The translations under genes were made by a program, and so were the position numbers. From the NCBI RefSeq assembly GCF_051967575.1, contig NZ_JBQCJW010000004.1, positions 124,001 to 188,000 of the forward strand: 64,000 nt of DNA, given 5' to 3'. This DNA comes from Solibacillus silvestris_B. Its GTDB lineage: Bacteria; Bacillota; Bacilli; Bacillales_A; Planococcaceae. The notes beneath the pieces were generated by a model. The model was not told the DNA's origin. It did not search any database and worked only from the letters and a program-made list of their open reading frames with translations. Positions within the stretch are counted from its first letter, which is position 1. Each line of letters starts with the position of its first letter. Shown piece by piece: positions 26,327-35,928 of the stretch.

Positions 26327-27499
26327 CTACCATTTTACAATCATCGATGAACGGTGTGATGTTTCCTTAATGTCGACACCGCGCTTTGTCATTTCTCTAA
26401 TAAATTCACGGCCCGGCACTACCGACTCAGGGGCAAATACTCCACGCTCCGTAATCATGCCCTTCCCTATCATTTGGGCAACGACTGAAATCGTACTAGC
26501 CGTCGCGCGTGCCATCGCCGTGACATTTTGTTCTAGATTTTTGCGCACGACCATTTCATATTCATACGTAATTTGCTCTTCCGATTTTTCGCCGGAAATA
26601 ATGGCACGCAATAGCACGGCATCGATTTTTTTGCCTAAATCCAATTTTTTCTTTAGAACTTCCCTCGTTACTTCACGCACATTGACTTCATGCCCGCCAG
26701 CTTCCACTGTATTGGTTTTATCCAGGAACCCTAAATCCGCAAGCAATTTAAATTGCTCTGCATGCCCTTTATAGCGAATAGTTTTATATTCAAGTGTTTT
26801 CACATCCGGGAATGTTTTGTATAAAGTCGATATTCCGCCTGATGTATAAAACGCTTCCAGAACACCAAATTCATCAAAGTAGATCGGCTCGATTCCTGTT
26901 AAAGACTCGACCTCTGATAAAATGCCTTTTTGAATCATTTTAGATGGCTCCGTGTAATGGTCAAATACGCCATCCAGCGAGAAAACGCGTGTATAATGCA
27001 GTGGCGGCTTTGGCTCTGTAGGGATGCCGCCTACATATAATTTAATCGATTCTACCTTATCAAGCTTTGTAGCACCATATCCCGTCAAAATATTGACCAT
27101 CCCCGGCGCCACCCCTAGATCTGGAATGATTGTCACGCCTTTTTCTGCGGCTAAATCATTCAGCTGTAAAATCGACTCTGTAATCCCTCCAATATGACCG
27201 CCTAAATCAACCGCATGCACCCCTGCATCAATCGCCGCTTTTGCTACACGCTCATTAAATGTATAGAACAGTGCATTAACGACTACATCGCCGCGCGCTA
27301 TCACTTCCCGCAAATCTTCATCACAATCCGCATCAAGCTGTACGACCTCTACCTTATTTGTATTTAAAGTATCGACAAATTCCTTTGCATTATCGACTGA
27401 CACATCCGCCAGAAATACTTTTTCCACTTCTTCACTGCCGACTAAATCGCGTGCAACTTCCTTTCCCATCAAACCCGCACCTAACACTACTACTTTCAT
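26327..27499 (-). CDS. Lysine 6-dehydrogenase (saccharopine dehydrogenase family)
   Basis: This 390-residue protein closely follows the known Geobacillus lysine 6-dehydrogenase: MKVVVLGAGLMGKEVARDLV (NAD-binding loop), VVVNALFYTFNE, VDLGGHIGGITE, IIPDLGVAPGMVNIL, SIKLYVGGIPTEPKPPLHY and TIRYKGHAEQFKLL. That enzyme deaminates L-lysine with NAD to 2-aminoadipate semialdehyde, which cyclises to piperideine-6-carboxylate. Neighbours fit the next steps. AAAGGGGA lies 7 bases before ATG 27499; the GTG at 27505 is too close to it. Saccharopine dehydrogenase proper is the main alternative but is less similar. Confidence 0.83.
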   Translation of the reverse strand: MKVVVLGAGLMGKEVARDLVGSEEVEKVFLADVSVDNAKEFVDTLNTNKVEVVQLDADCDEDLREVIARGDVVVNALFYTFNERVAKAAIDAGVHAVDLGGHIGGITESILQLNDLAAEKGVTIIPDLGVAPGMVNILTGYGATKLDKVESIKLYVGGIPTEPKPPLHYTRVFSLDGVFDHYTEPSKMIQKGILSEVESLTGIEPIYFDEFGVLEAFYTSGGISTLYKTFPDVKTLEYKTIRYKGHAEQFKLLADLGFLDKTNTVEAGGHEVNVREVTREVLKKKLDLGKKIDAVLLRAIISGEKSEEQITYEYEMVVRKNLEQNVTAMARATASTISVVAQMIGKGMITERGVFAPESVVPGREFIREMTKRGVDIKETSHRSSMIVKW

Positions 27500-27559
27500 G
27501 TACACATCCCCTTTGTTTGTAAAGTAAAGTAATATATGACCATTCGCTAATGCGAAAAA

Positions 27560-29041
27560 TCAAGCGTTATTATCGATTTGAGCACGTTGCAGCTTGCCGC
27601 TATAATCAACATATATGCTCTTCCATTCCGTATACACATCCAATGCGGCCTGCCCTGAATCGCGGTGGCCGTTTCCAGTGCCTTTCGTGCCTCCAAACGG
27701 CAAATGGATTTCAGCACCCGTTGTGCCGGCATTGACATATACAATTCCCGTATCAAGCAATTGCTGTGCCTTGAAGATTTTGTTTACGTCCTGCGAGAAA
27801 ATCGAACTGGATAATCCAAATTTCACGTTGTTATTCACTTCAATTGCCTCTTCCAAACTACTAACCTCAATTATACTAATGACAGGGCCGAAAATTTCCT
27901 CCTGCGCCAATATGCTCGTTGCTTCCACATCCGTGAATATTGTCGGTGCAAAATAATGGCCATTCGCCAGATCGCCATCCGTCAATATTTCCCCGCCTAG
28001 AAGCAAGTTTGCGCCTTGCTGTTTGCCAATCTGTACATAATGATTTATTTTTTCGAGCGCCGCTTTATTAATGACCGGCCCTACTTTTATCGCCGGATCC
28101 AATCCGTTCCCGACCGTCAGCTGCTTAGCCGCTTCCACAAGACGCTGTTCCAATTCCTGTTTTACATCTTTATGCACAATCACCCGGCTACATGCTGTAC
28201 AACGCTGACCTGCAGTACCAAAGGCGCTCCATAAAATTCCTTCCAATGCTAAATCCAAATTCGCATCGTCCATTACAATGACTGCATTTTTCCCGCCCAT
28301 TTCAAGCGAGACTTTTTTCAGATGCTTCCCGCCAAGCTCCGCTACTTTGCTGCCGGTAGTCGTGGAGCCCGTAAATGAAATAATGCGTATATCGGGATGC
28401 TCGACGATCGCCGTCCCCACTGTAGGCCCTGAGCCGAATACAATGTTCACAACCCCTGGCGGCAAACCGGCCTCTTCAAAAATTTTTGCTAGTTCATAAG
28501 CCATAAAAGGTGTTTCATTCGATGGTTTCCACACAACTGTATTCCCTGCCACGAGGGCGGGAAAAGCCTTCCATGTAGCAATTGCGATCGGGAAATTCCA
28601 TGGCGTGATAAGCCCCGCTACCCCGATTGGCGCACGCACGCTCATCGCAAATTTATTCGGCAGCTCCGAAGGGACAGTCTCACCGAATAAGCGTCTTCCT
28701 TCCGCTGCCATATAAAGTGCCATATCAATACCTTCCTGCACTTCGCCACGCGCTTCCTCAATCACTTTACCCATTTCCTTAGTCAATGTTTGCGCAAGCT
28801 GCTCTTTTTTTTCTTTTAGTTTAAATGCAATTTCATATAAATAATCCGCACGCTTTGGGGCAGGGACGAGCGCCCAACTTCTTTGTGCTTCTTTCGCCTT
28901 TTTCGCGGCTAATTCGACCTGTGATTTTGTCGAAAGTGGTATCGTCCCTAACTGTTCACCATTTGCGGGATTTATAACAGGCATCGTTTGTAATGAAGCA
29001 TCTTCTATCCACTCTCCACCAATAAAATTTAACAGTTCCAT
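27560..29041 (-). CDS. Aldehyde dehydrogenase, probable 2-aminoadipate semialdehyde dehydrogenase
   Basis: The 493-residue NAD(P) enzyme has ITPWNFPIAIATWK (cofactor site), FTGSTTTG, the general base Glu in LEMGGKNA, the catalytic Cys in GTAGQRCTACSR and the C-terminal PFGGTKGTGNG. With lysine 6-dehydrogenase next in the operon, the natural substrate would be 2-aminoadipate semialdehyde/piperideine-6-carboxylate, giving 2-aminoadipate. The reaction class is certain; the substrate is inferred from position. A GAGGTGGGG site precedes the ATG. The operon promoter should lie in 29042-29140. Confidence 0.85.
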   Translation of the reverse strand: MELLNFIGGEWIEDASLQTMPVINPANGEQLGTIPLSTKSQVELAAKKAKEAQRSWALVPAPKRADYLYEIAFKLKEKKEQLAQTLTKEMGKVIEEARGEVQEGIDMALYMAAEGRRLFGETVPSELPNKFAMSVRAPIGVAGLITPWNFPIAIATWKAFPALVAGNTVVWKPSNETPFMAYELAKIFEEAGLPPGVVNIVFGSGPTVGTAIVEHPDIRIISFTGSTTTGSKVAELGGKHLKKVSLEMGGKNAVIVMDDANLDLALEGILWSAFGTAGQRCTACSRVIVHKDVKQELEQRLVEAAKQLTVGNGLDPAIKVGPVINKAALEKINHYVQIGKQQGANLLLGGEILTDGDLANGHYFAPTIFTDVEATSILAQEEIFGPVISIIEVSSLEEAIEVNNNVKFGLSSSIFSQDVNKIFKAQQLLDTGIVYVNAGTTGAEIHLPFGGTKGTGNGHRDSGQAALDVYTEWKSIYVDYSGKLQRAQIDNNA

Positions 29042-29245
29042 TTCCCCACCTCACAAATTCTCATTTACCCTTTATTCATTCGACATTTTCTACTTTATTC
29101 CCTTTTTTCCTCGAAAAGAATATACAATGAGTACAATTTTATGGAACATTGGATTAAACAATCTCATTTATTTTTGAAACTTTTGAATTTTTCAAGCGTA
29201 TGTATGGATGTATATAATAATTTAAATTTTAAGGGGACATGGAAA

Positions 29246-30043
29246 ATGAAAAATCACGAAATTGATTACGTATTATATGGCGACGATATGCAGTTCGTAG
29301 AGGTGGAGCTTGACCCTCAGGAAACGGTCGTTGCTGAAGCGGGCAGTTTAATGATGATGGAGGATCAAATCCAAATGGAAACAGTATTTGGTGACGGTTC
29401 CGCAAACCAAGGCTCCGGTCTTATGGGGAAACTATTAGGTGCAGGAAAACGTTTAATAACAGGCGAAAGTTTGTTCATGACGACGTTTACGAACAATGGT
29501 TCCGGCAAGCGCAAAGTATATTTCGCATCACCATATCCAGGTAAAATTATTCCTATGGACCTAAGCCAGTTAAACGGGAAAATCATCTGTCAAAAAGACG
29601 CTTTTTTAGCGGCTGCCAAAGGGGTTTCTGTCGGCGTTGAATTCCAAAGAAAATTAGGCACAGGCTTCTTCGGCGGTGAAGGCTTCATCATGCAAAAGCT
29701 TGAAGGCGACGGCATGGCTTTCGTCCATGCAGGAGGAACAATTTACGAACGCAGACTCCACCCAGGCGAAACATTGCGTATTGACACAGGTTGTTTAGTC
29801 GCAATGACACAGGATGTACGCTATGATATCGAAATGGTAAGCGGTATTAAAACAGCTTTATTCGGTGGTGAAGGGCTATTCTTCGCAACACTTTCCGGCC
29901 CTGGGACAGTTTGGGTGCAGTCATTGCCATTTAGCCGCTTAGCAAGCCGCGTATTCGCAGCTGCCCCAGTTTCACAAGGCGGCGGTGGCCGAGGCTCGGA
30001 TGAGGGCGGCATCGGCGGTTTATTCGATATGTTCAATAAATAA
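29246..30043 (+). CDS. TIGR00266/AIM24 family protein
   Basis: This 265-residue beta-rich protein shows VEVELDPQETVVAEAGSLMM, GGEGFIMQKLEGDGMAFVHA and GPGTVWVQSLPFSRLA, which mark the TIGR00266/AIM24 family, and ends with a Gly-rich tail. Homologues occur in most bacteria and in mitochondria; the molecular role is not established. AAGGGGA before ATG 29246 selects this start over an upstream frame extension to 29141 that has no binding site. It diverges from the lysine operon. Confidence 0.85.
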   Translation: MKNHEIDYVLYGDDMQFVEVELDPQETVVAEAGSLMMMEDQIQMETVFGDGSANQGSGLMGKLLGAGKRLITGESLFMTTFTNNGSGKRKVYFASPYPGKIIPMDLSQLNGKIICQKDAFLAAAKGVSVGVEFQRKLGTGFFGGEGFIMQKLEGDGMAFVHAGGTIYERRLHPGETLRIDTGCLVAMTQDVRYDIEMVSGIKTALFGGEGLFFATLSGPGTVWVQSLPFSRLASRVFAAAPVSQGGGGRGSDEGGIGGLFDMFNK

Positions 30044-30048
30044 AAGCT

Positions 30049-30092
30049 AAAGGCTGCAGTAAAAGTCCAAATCGACTTTTACTGCAGCCTTT
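30049..30092. terminator. Terminator after the TIGR00266 gene
   Basis: A perfect 19-bp stem (30049-30067 with 30074-30092) with a 6-base loop starts 5 bases past the stop; the tail CCTCTCTT is only moderately T-rich. Confidence 0.78.
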
Positions 30093-30114
30093 CCTCTCTT
30101 ACACGGACTCCGCG

Positions 30115-30145
30115 AAAAAGCATCCCAAAATGACTTTTCGGATGC
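30115..30145 (-). terminator. Terminator of the HemAT gene
   Basis: GCATCC pairs with GGATGC, with an inner AAAA/TTTT pairing (30120-30145), followed on the minus strand by T5. Confidence 0.75.
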
Positions 30146-30159
30146 CCTCAATTCCATAT

Positions 30160-31449
30160 TTAAAACGTTTGTATCGTTTCTTCCAGTTTGCTTGCCGCAT
30201 GCTCGAGCGATTTTGTCGATTGCCCGATTGTTGCAACAATATCCTTTAAATCCCGTACTTGCTTGCCGACATGTTCAAAATCATCAATCGTCATCTCCAC
30301 AGCGCTTGAAATTTTCTCGAACGCCACTAATGACTGCTCATTTTGGGTAATGCCATTTTGGACCAATGTTTGAATATGATGAATTGCTTCAACCACTTCC
30401 GATGTCACATTGCTTGAATCGGCTATTAATCTCGCAATTTGTTCAACGGATGTCTTTGTTTGATCTGCCAGTTTGCGCACTTCATCCGCAACAACGGCAA
30501 AGCCTTTCCCATGCTCTCCGGCGCGTGCAGCCTCAATCGCCGAGTTTAATGCTAGCAGATTCGTTTGGCCGGCGATTCCTTTTACAATTTCGATGACAGC
30601 GTAAATTTCCGTCGAAGAAGAATTCAATGCTTCAATCATGTGCGACATTTCAATCGTTTTTTCATTAATTTCGCTCGATTGTTTCGTGACTAGCAGCATT
30701 TGCTCATAGCCTTCTTTTGAAGCATTTTTCGTTCCTGTCGCATCTTCAATACTGTTATGTACATAGTGGTCGACCGTATTTGTGTTATCGATCAGAGCGG
30801 AAACCGTATTATTCGTGTTTCGGGATTGTCCCTCAAGCTCCTTCGATATATTACCGACAATTGACTTCACTTCTTGTTTCACCAAATTTTGCTGCTCTTC
30901 CTGAATTGCCGCCGATACTTGTTCATATTCTTCCAGTACAAGCTGTTGTTCAAAATTGCATACTTTACTGATCGCATCAATCGTTTTCTGTTTATATGCC
31001 GGTGGATAATCCAGTGAATAAATCACCTGACGCAAGCTCGATTCCAGCTTATGGAAGGCTGCCAAATACCATTTAGTCGTCAAACCAATTCGGACATGCA
31101 TTAAGGAAACTTTACGGCGGTTTTCAAGATATTTATCGTCAATCCGGCCTTCCAGCATTTCTACAATATGATGCCGCAGCGTTTGGCGAAGCCGTTCGGA
31201 CGTACTGTTTTTACTAATAATTTCGCTAAATTGCGGGACGGATTCCAACGTTGAATAAAAAGCCTGGACCACCTCCAAAAGCCGAACTTCGACATGTGGC
31301 TTCAAACGTCGAATGAAACGCAAATCTTCTACCGTTAATCCGATAATATCCATTTGTAAAAGGCGATTCTTATCCTGAATAAAAATCCCAACATTTCGAA
31401 AATCTACTTCCGGCTCTATTTCTTCGGTTTTTCTTTTAAAAGAAAACAC
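30160..31449 (-). CDS. hemAT: HemAT-type globin-coupled oxygen sensor (chemotaxis transducer)
   Basis: This 429-residue soluble transducer is about the length of B. subtilis HemAT. A globin domain (about 15-180) carries the proximal heme ligand, His118 in VSLMHVRIGLTTKWY. The linker is followed by a helical signalling domain whose hairpin tip IVKGIAGQTNLLALNSAIEA and EHGKGFAVVADEVRKLADQT is the CheA/CheW contact. It senses oxygen and steers aerotaxis; there are no membrane segments. The start is GTG 31449 with a GAGGGTG site. It stands alone between two terminators, apart from any che gene. Confidence 0.92.
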   Translation of the reverse strand: MFSFKRKTEEIEPEVDFRNVGIFIQDKNRLLQMDIIGLTVEDLRFIRRLKPHVEVRLLEVVQAFYSTLESVPQFSEIISKNSTSERLRQTLRHHIVEMLEGRIDDKYLENRRKVSLMHVRIGLTTKWYLAAFHKLESSLRQVIYSLDYPPAYKQKTIDAISKVCNFEQQLVLEEYEQVSAAIQEEQQNLVKQEVKSIVGNISKELEGQSRNTNNTVSALIDNTNTVDHYVHNSIEDATGTKNASKEGYEQMLLVTKQSSEINEKTIEMSHMIEALNSSSTEIYAVIEIVKGIAGQTNLLALNSAIEAARAGEHGKGFAVVADEVRKLADQTKTSVEQIARLIADSSNVTSEVVEAIHHIQTLVQNGITQNEQSLVAFEKISSAVEMTIDDFEHVGKQVRDLKDIVATIGQSTKSLEHAASKLEETIQTF

Positions 31450-31536
31450 AATTTCACCCTCTACTTAGTCATAATACTACTTAATATATGGTAAATATAC
31501 ATTTTTTTCAAGTGAACTATGTCACATTTAGGCGAT

Positions 31537-31570
31537 AAAACGCCAAATCTTTTCAAAAATTTGACGTTTT
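31537..31570 (-). terminator. Probable terminator of uppP
   Basis: A 12-bp stem with one mismatch (31537-31548 with 31559-31570) follows the uppP stop by 6 bases; the T run on the minus strand is partly inside the stem. Confidence 0.55.
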
Positions 31571-31576
31571 TCAAGC

Positions 31577-32401
31577 TTATAATGCTAAAACAAAAATCAA
31601 TATTAAAGCTAGCACGATTCGGTAAACCGCAAAGGGTGTCAGCTTTACTTTTGAAATGAGCTTCAAGAAAAATTTGATTGAAATAAGGGCAAATACGAAA
31701 GCGCTGACAAAGCCCACTGCGTAAAATAAAAAGTGATCGGCATTTATTTGATCCCAATTTTTAACAAGCGACAATCCACTTGCCCCCGCCATAATCGGCA
31801 CTGCCATAATAAACGTAAAGTCCGCCGCTGTTTTATGGTCCAGCCCAAGTAATACGCCCCCTGAAATCGTTGAGCCCGAGCGTGAAAAACCAGGCCAAAG
31901 CGACAAGCATTGAATAAGCCCTATTTTCAAAGCTTTGCTGTAGGAAATATCATCCAAAGTAGTAATGGCAGGCTTTCTCGGTCCGAACTTATCTGCAATA
32001 ATCATAAATACAGCCCCGATGATCAATCCGATGATTACCGTTTTGATGCTAAATAAATTTTCGTCGATGAAATCTTCGAACAGCACCCCGAAAATGCCTG
32101 CGGGAATAATCCCGATGATTACATGAAATAAATTAAAACGAGTCGATTGCTGCCCTTCTATTTTATACAGCCCGACTAAACTTAATATTCGTTTCCACAT
32201 GACGAAAACGACGGCCAAAATAGACCCGAGTTGAATGACGATTTTAAATGTATTCGCCGAACCAGATCCTAAAAATTCCTTCGTTTGCAGCCACATATCA
32301 TCAACAATAATCATATGCCCTGTCGAGGAAACAGGCGCAAACTCAGTCATACCTTCAACAAAACCTAAAATTAAAGCTTTTAATAGCTCGATCCACTCCA
32401 T
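31577..32401 (-). CDS. uppP: Undecaprenyl-diphosphatase (BacA family)
   Basis: UppP removes a phosphate from undecaprenyl diphosphate so the lipid carrier can return to wall synthesis; overproduction gives bacitracin resistance. The 274-residue protein has about eight membrane segments and the catalytic motifs EGMTEFAPVSSTGHM (about 16-30) and PGFSRSGST (about residue 171). AAGGAG precedes the ATG. It lies 23 bases after a membrane metallophosphoesterase gene, probably in one operon. Confidence 0.95.
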   Translation of the reverse strand: MEWIELLKALILGFVEGMTEFAPVSSTGHMIIVDDMWLQTKEFLGSGSANTFKIVIQLGSILAVVFVMWKRILSLVGLYKIEGQQSTRFNLFHVIIGIIPAGIFGVLFEDFIDENLFSIKTVIIGLIIGAVFMIIADKFGPRKPAITTLDDISYSKALKIGLIQCLSLWPGFSRSGSTISGGVLLGLDHKTAADFTFIMAVPIMAGASGLSLVKNWDQINADHFLFYAVGFVSAFVFALISIKFFLKLISKVKLTPFAVYRIVLALILIFVLAL

Positions 32402-32424
32402 ATTACGTTCTCCTTTTTGCTTAC

Positions 32425-33495
32425 TTATTCGCTGAATTTCACATCAATTACCCATAACTCAGATTGACTGCCGATGCGGGTAGGCGGTCCCCAAAAGCCA
32501 AAACCGCTTGAGACGAGTGCATGCATCCCTTCTTTTTGACGATAGCCATAATCCAATTCAAAAATTCGCTGCGTTATAAAATGATTCGGCCACATTTGTC
32601 CTTTATGCGTATGTCCGGATACATGCAAATCCGCCCCTAACTTCGCCGGTTCATCTAAATCATTTGGTGTATGATTCATGACAAACCATGGGATGTCTTT
32701 ATTTTCCGGTTGCATTTCGCCTAAAGCCAAACGATTTTTATTCGTCAAATCTTCACGCCCTGTTAAATAAAAACGATTGGCAACCAAAATTGTTTCATCC
32801 ATTAATAGATGCACATCGGATTCAGCCATCGCTTCTTTGAATGCCGGAATCTCATTGCCGTAATATTCGTGATTCCCAAGTACTCCGTATACACCATATG
32901 TCGCCTGCAAATTTTTCATCACTTCGCCCATTCCTTTATTAATGAAGCGCTGTGGACTATCGTCAACAATATCACCTGGGAGAATCACTAAATCCGGATT
33001 TTGTTCATTTGAAAGCGCAACAAACCTTTCCAAATGGCCTTTCCCGGATAACAAACCGAAATGAAAATCCGATGCCATTACAATGCGCATATCTTCTCCA
33101 GGCTTGTCTATTTTGATCGAAACATTCCGTACAACCGGGGAATAGGCAAAATATGTACCCGCAATTAATAAAACGACCAATAAACTTGCAACACCCGTAC
33201 CAACCATTTTTGTCGTAAGCGGCGTAAATTTTATTATAAGATTTGCTGCAATACAAAGAATCAGCCCGTATTGCAAAAAGAACATCCAATAGCTGCCTAG
33301 TACGGAAAATGGCGTAAGCAGCGGATGAAGCTTTCCTATAAAATAACCGTATGAAACGAAAAACAGCAATATCCAGTAAAAAATTGGCCAGCGGAATTGC
33401 TGAATTGATAAAAGCCATATCCTTAAATTCCAGCCAAGATAAAATGTAATACCGCTATAAAACGCAATCGCCACTATTCCTAAAAGTATCCGCAT
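32425..33495 (-). CDS. Membrane-bound calcineurin-type metallophosphoesterase
   Basis: This 356-residue protein has four membrane helices (about 5-125) and a C-terminal metallophosphoesterase domain with ASDFHFG, LPGDIVDD, GNHEYYG, VMNHTP and SGHTHKGQMWP, all five metal/phosphate motifs intact. It resembles the YkuE/YpbG group of Firmicutes. Located just upstream of uppP, it could hydrolyse a lipid-linked pyrophosphate or phosphodiester, but this is only inferred from the neighbour. The domain orientation (in or out) is not settled by the sequence. Confidence 0.85.
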   Translation of the reverse strand: MRILLGIVAIAFYSGITFYLGWNLRIWLLSIQQFRWPIFYWILLFFVSYGYFIGKLHPLLTPFSVLGSYWMFFLQYGLILCIAANLIIKFTPLTTKMVGTGVASLLVVLLIAGTYFAYSPVVRNVSIKIDKPGEDMRIVMASDFHFGLLSGKGHLERFVALSNEQNPDLVILPGDIVDDSPQRFINKGMGEVMKNLQATYGVYGVLGNHEYYGNEIPAFKEAMAESDVHLLMDETILVANRFYLTGREDLTNKNRLALGEMQPENKDIPWFVMNHTPNDLDEPAKLGADLHVSGHTHKGQMWPNHFITQRIFELDYGYRQKEGMHALVSSGFGFWGPPTRIGSQSELWVIDVKFSE

Positions 33496-33623
33496 TGTAT
33501 TTTTACACCTGCCCTTTTTGTCATCTATGCCGTTGCTATTTTACTATATTTCGAGTCATTGGCGGTAGTGAATACGATTATATACTATGGACAGGCTTCA
33601 GCTTTCTCCAATAATACCTCGAT

Positions 33624-33663
33624 GAAAAAAACTACAGTGAGGTTTACATCCCCCACTGTAGTT
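33624..33663 (-). terminator. Terminator of the two-component operon
   Basis: A perfect 10-bp stem (33630-33639 with 33654-33663) is followed on the minus strand by T6, 8 bases past the kinase stop. Confidence 0.85.
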
Positions 33664-33670
33664 GCGTAGT

Positions 33671-35866
33671 TTATTTTTCTGTAGGCACAGACACCGTAAC
33701 TTTAAATAAATCGCCATCCACCGCGATATCTAAATGCCCTCCATGCATATCGACTATTGACTGTGCAATTGCAAGGCCTAGCCCAGAGCCCTCTGTATGG
33801 CGTGATGTATCTGCACGCTTAAACCGTTCGATCAATTCAGATGCATCTTCATGCAGCTCGTATTTCGCTACATTTTTAATAGTCAGCTCCGCAATGCCGT
33901 CAGCTGATTTCAGATTTACGTAAACACGAGTGCCTTCCAGAGAATACTTGCGGGCATTAACGATCAGATTATCAATGACGCGCCACCATTTTTGTCCATC
34001 GACATAAGCAAATATCGGCTGGTCCGAAATATTCACGCGTAAATCCAAATGTGCGGCCGCAAAATCTTCTCCATGCTCACCGGCCGCCTGCTGCAACAGT
34101 TGCGCTAAATCGATGCGCTGTTTTGAGAGTTCCACATTGCCGCTTGCCATTTTCGATACTTCAAATAAATCTTCAATCAATGTTTTTAAACGGTTCGATT
34201 TCGCATCCAGAATTTCGATATATTTTTTACGTTCCTCTACTGTAATATCCGGATTTTTCAACAAATCAGTATACGTAATAATCGACGTTAACGGTGTGCG
34301 TAAATCATGGCTGACATTCGTAATAAGCTCTGTTTTCATTCGTTCGCTTTTTGCCTGCTCATTCAAGCTTGTTCGAACACCTTCACGAAGCCCGTTCAGA
34401 TTTTCGGCATGCTTTGCTAAAGGCGATTTCCCCTTCACTTTCAAGTCATTCGTTAAACGCCCGTGAGCCATATTATCTGTATGCTTCATAATGCGGTTCA
34501 GGTAGCCCATATTGCGCATGAAGATAAAGAGCGCCGGAATGAAAAACACAACAAATAAAAACATGTAGAACAATAGCACTCCGACATCTGCCGACAACGC
34601 TACAACTCCGAGTCCAAAGCCTCCAAGGTAAACAACGAGCAGCAAAATGAGCGACTGAATCCCGATCGAGCGATTATCAAACATGGAAGCAGCAACATTC
34701 ACTAACTTTGCGGCGAATGTTTTCGGCCAAACTTTCTCCAAATTCCCCTGTCCCTTTAAGCTTTCCCAAACCGATACGAACATATATACGACCGCCACAG
34801 CAAACGCAAAACTTATAGCCCCTAATATGAATAGTTCGATAAGCTGACTATAGCGACCCTCCATATAAAAATAAATCTGTGTTTGTACGGCACCTGTAAA
34901 CGACTCATTAAATAAAACAGCGAAGTAAGCAAAAATAGCTGTTGCTGCAATGCGCACGTCAATCGGCAAACGTTCAAATAGTTCACGCAGCTGGGAAGCC
35001 CGGTTGAATTGCTGGCGTGTTGGCTCCAAAGATGTCATTAATAAAACAAAACTGATGATCCCTGCAACAATAATGCCGTAATACACATATTGCGTGACCG
35101 TAAATGCGTATTTTTCCTTTCCTAAATGCGAGTTTTCAAACCAGGCTTTCGGCACTGTAACAACACCCGAAACTCCAGATAAATCCCGCTCAACAGTGTA
35201 AATATTCTCAATGATGGAAAGATTATCATACTCATAAAAATCGATCGTATAAATTCCATCGAAATTTTTGCCTAAATTAGTATAGGTTTCTTTGAAGACA
35301 GCTTGCTCTGAGACATCCCCGTGGCGATAAACTTCCCCTGTGTTTTCATCCGTGAATTCATAAGCGAAATAATCATAATTGTTTAAAGTGCTTTTTCTTT
35401 CGCTTTCAATATTTTTGAGCTCCTGCTGTATTGCCTTTTTCTTGATCGCAATGATTTTCGCTTTAACATGTTCATCGTCTTCAAAGTTTTTCTTGATGTC
35501 ATCGATTTTCGCGTCACGCTCTTGCTCAATCGCCTCAAGCACTTCCGGATCTTGCGCTGCATCTATATCGTCTTCATACTGATCTTTAATATTTTGTATT
35601 TGCTCAGCAAGTGACCCGTAATAAGTGCGGTAATTATGAATTTCCTCCTCAGTAGCTGTAAGGGCCCCTTCAAAGTCTTGTTCTGTCGGTACATTCAACA
35701 CATTTTGCGAAAGTTCACGAACAAAATGCTCCGCCTCGTTTTTAAAGTTTTGAGACTCGTAAAATGTTTTCCCGATATAACGACTGCCATTCGTAAAAAT
35801 TAAAATCGCCGCGGTCGCTACCACAAACATAAGAAAAAGCTGGAGGTAAATTTTATTGTTTTTCAT
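33671..35866 (-). CDS. Sensor histidine kinase with large outer domain
   Basis: The 731-residue kinase has one N-terminal membrane helix (about 8-28), an outer domain of about 230 residues with a charged coiled-coil segment (about 75-165), then about six membrane helices (about 245-450), a HAMP-like linker and the catalytic core: VSHDLRTPLTS with the phosphorylated His at about 520, DNLIVNARKYS (N box) and GSGLGLAIAQS (G box). It belongs to the OmpR-coupled class. It is third in an operon with the response regulator and a small membrane protein. The signal is unknown; the size of the outer domain suggests an envelope cue. Confidence 0.88.
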   Translation of the reverse strand: MKNNKIYLQLFLMFVVATAAILIFTNGSRYIGKTFYESQNFKNEAEHFVRELSQNVLNVPTEQDFEGALTATEEEIHNYRTYYGSLAEQIQNIKDQYEDDIDAAQDPEVLEAIEQERDAKIDDIKKNFEDDEHVKAKIIAIKKKAIQQELKNIESERKSTLNNYDYFAYEFTDENTGEVYRHGDVSEQAVFKETYTNLGKNFDGIYTIDFYEYDNLSIIENIYTVERDLSGVSGVVTVPKAWFENSHLGKEKYAFTVTQYVYYGIIVAGIISFVLLMTSLEPTRQQFNRASQLRELFERLPIDVRIAATAIFAYFAVLFNESFTGAVQTQIYFYMEGRYSQLIELFILGAISFAFAVAVVYMFVSVWESLKGQGNLEKVWPKTFAAKLVNVAASMFDNRSIGIQSLILLLVVYLGGFGLGVVALSADVGVLLFYMFLFVVFFIPALFIFMRNMGYLNRIMKHTDNMAHGRLTNDLKVKGKSPLAKHAENLNGLREGVRTSLNEQAKSERMKTELITNVSHDLRTPLTSIITYTDLLKNPDITVEERKKYIEILDAKSNRLKTLIEDLFEVSKMASGNVELSKQRIDLAQLLQQAAGEHGEDFAAAHLDLRVNISDQPIFAYVDGQKWWRVIDNLIVNARKYSLEGTRVYVNLKSADGIAELTIKNVAKYELHEDASELIERFKRADTSRHTEGSGLGLAIAQSIVDMHGGHLDIAVDGDLFKVTVSVPTEK

Positions 35867-35928
35867 TTGTTCTTCCTCCTCATGTAAAGGCCGATTTTTG
35901 CACCATAACGTATGGTGAATGCCCTTAT

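Noticed and set aside
35901..35917. Perfect inverted repeat CACCATA-ACG-TATGGTG between the small membrane protein and kinase genes
   Set aside because: Could be an RNA hairpin or operator, but it stands alone, without a second copy or a regulator known to bind it.
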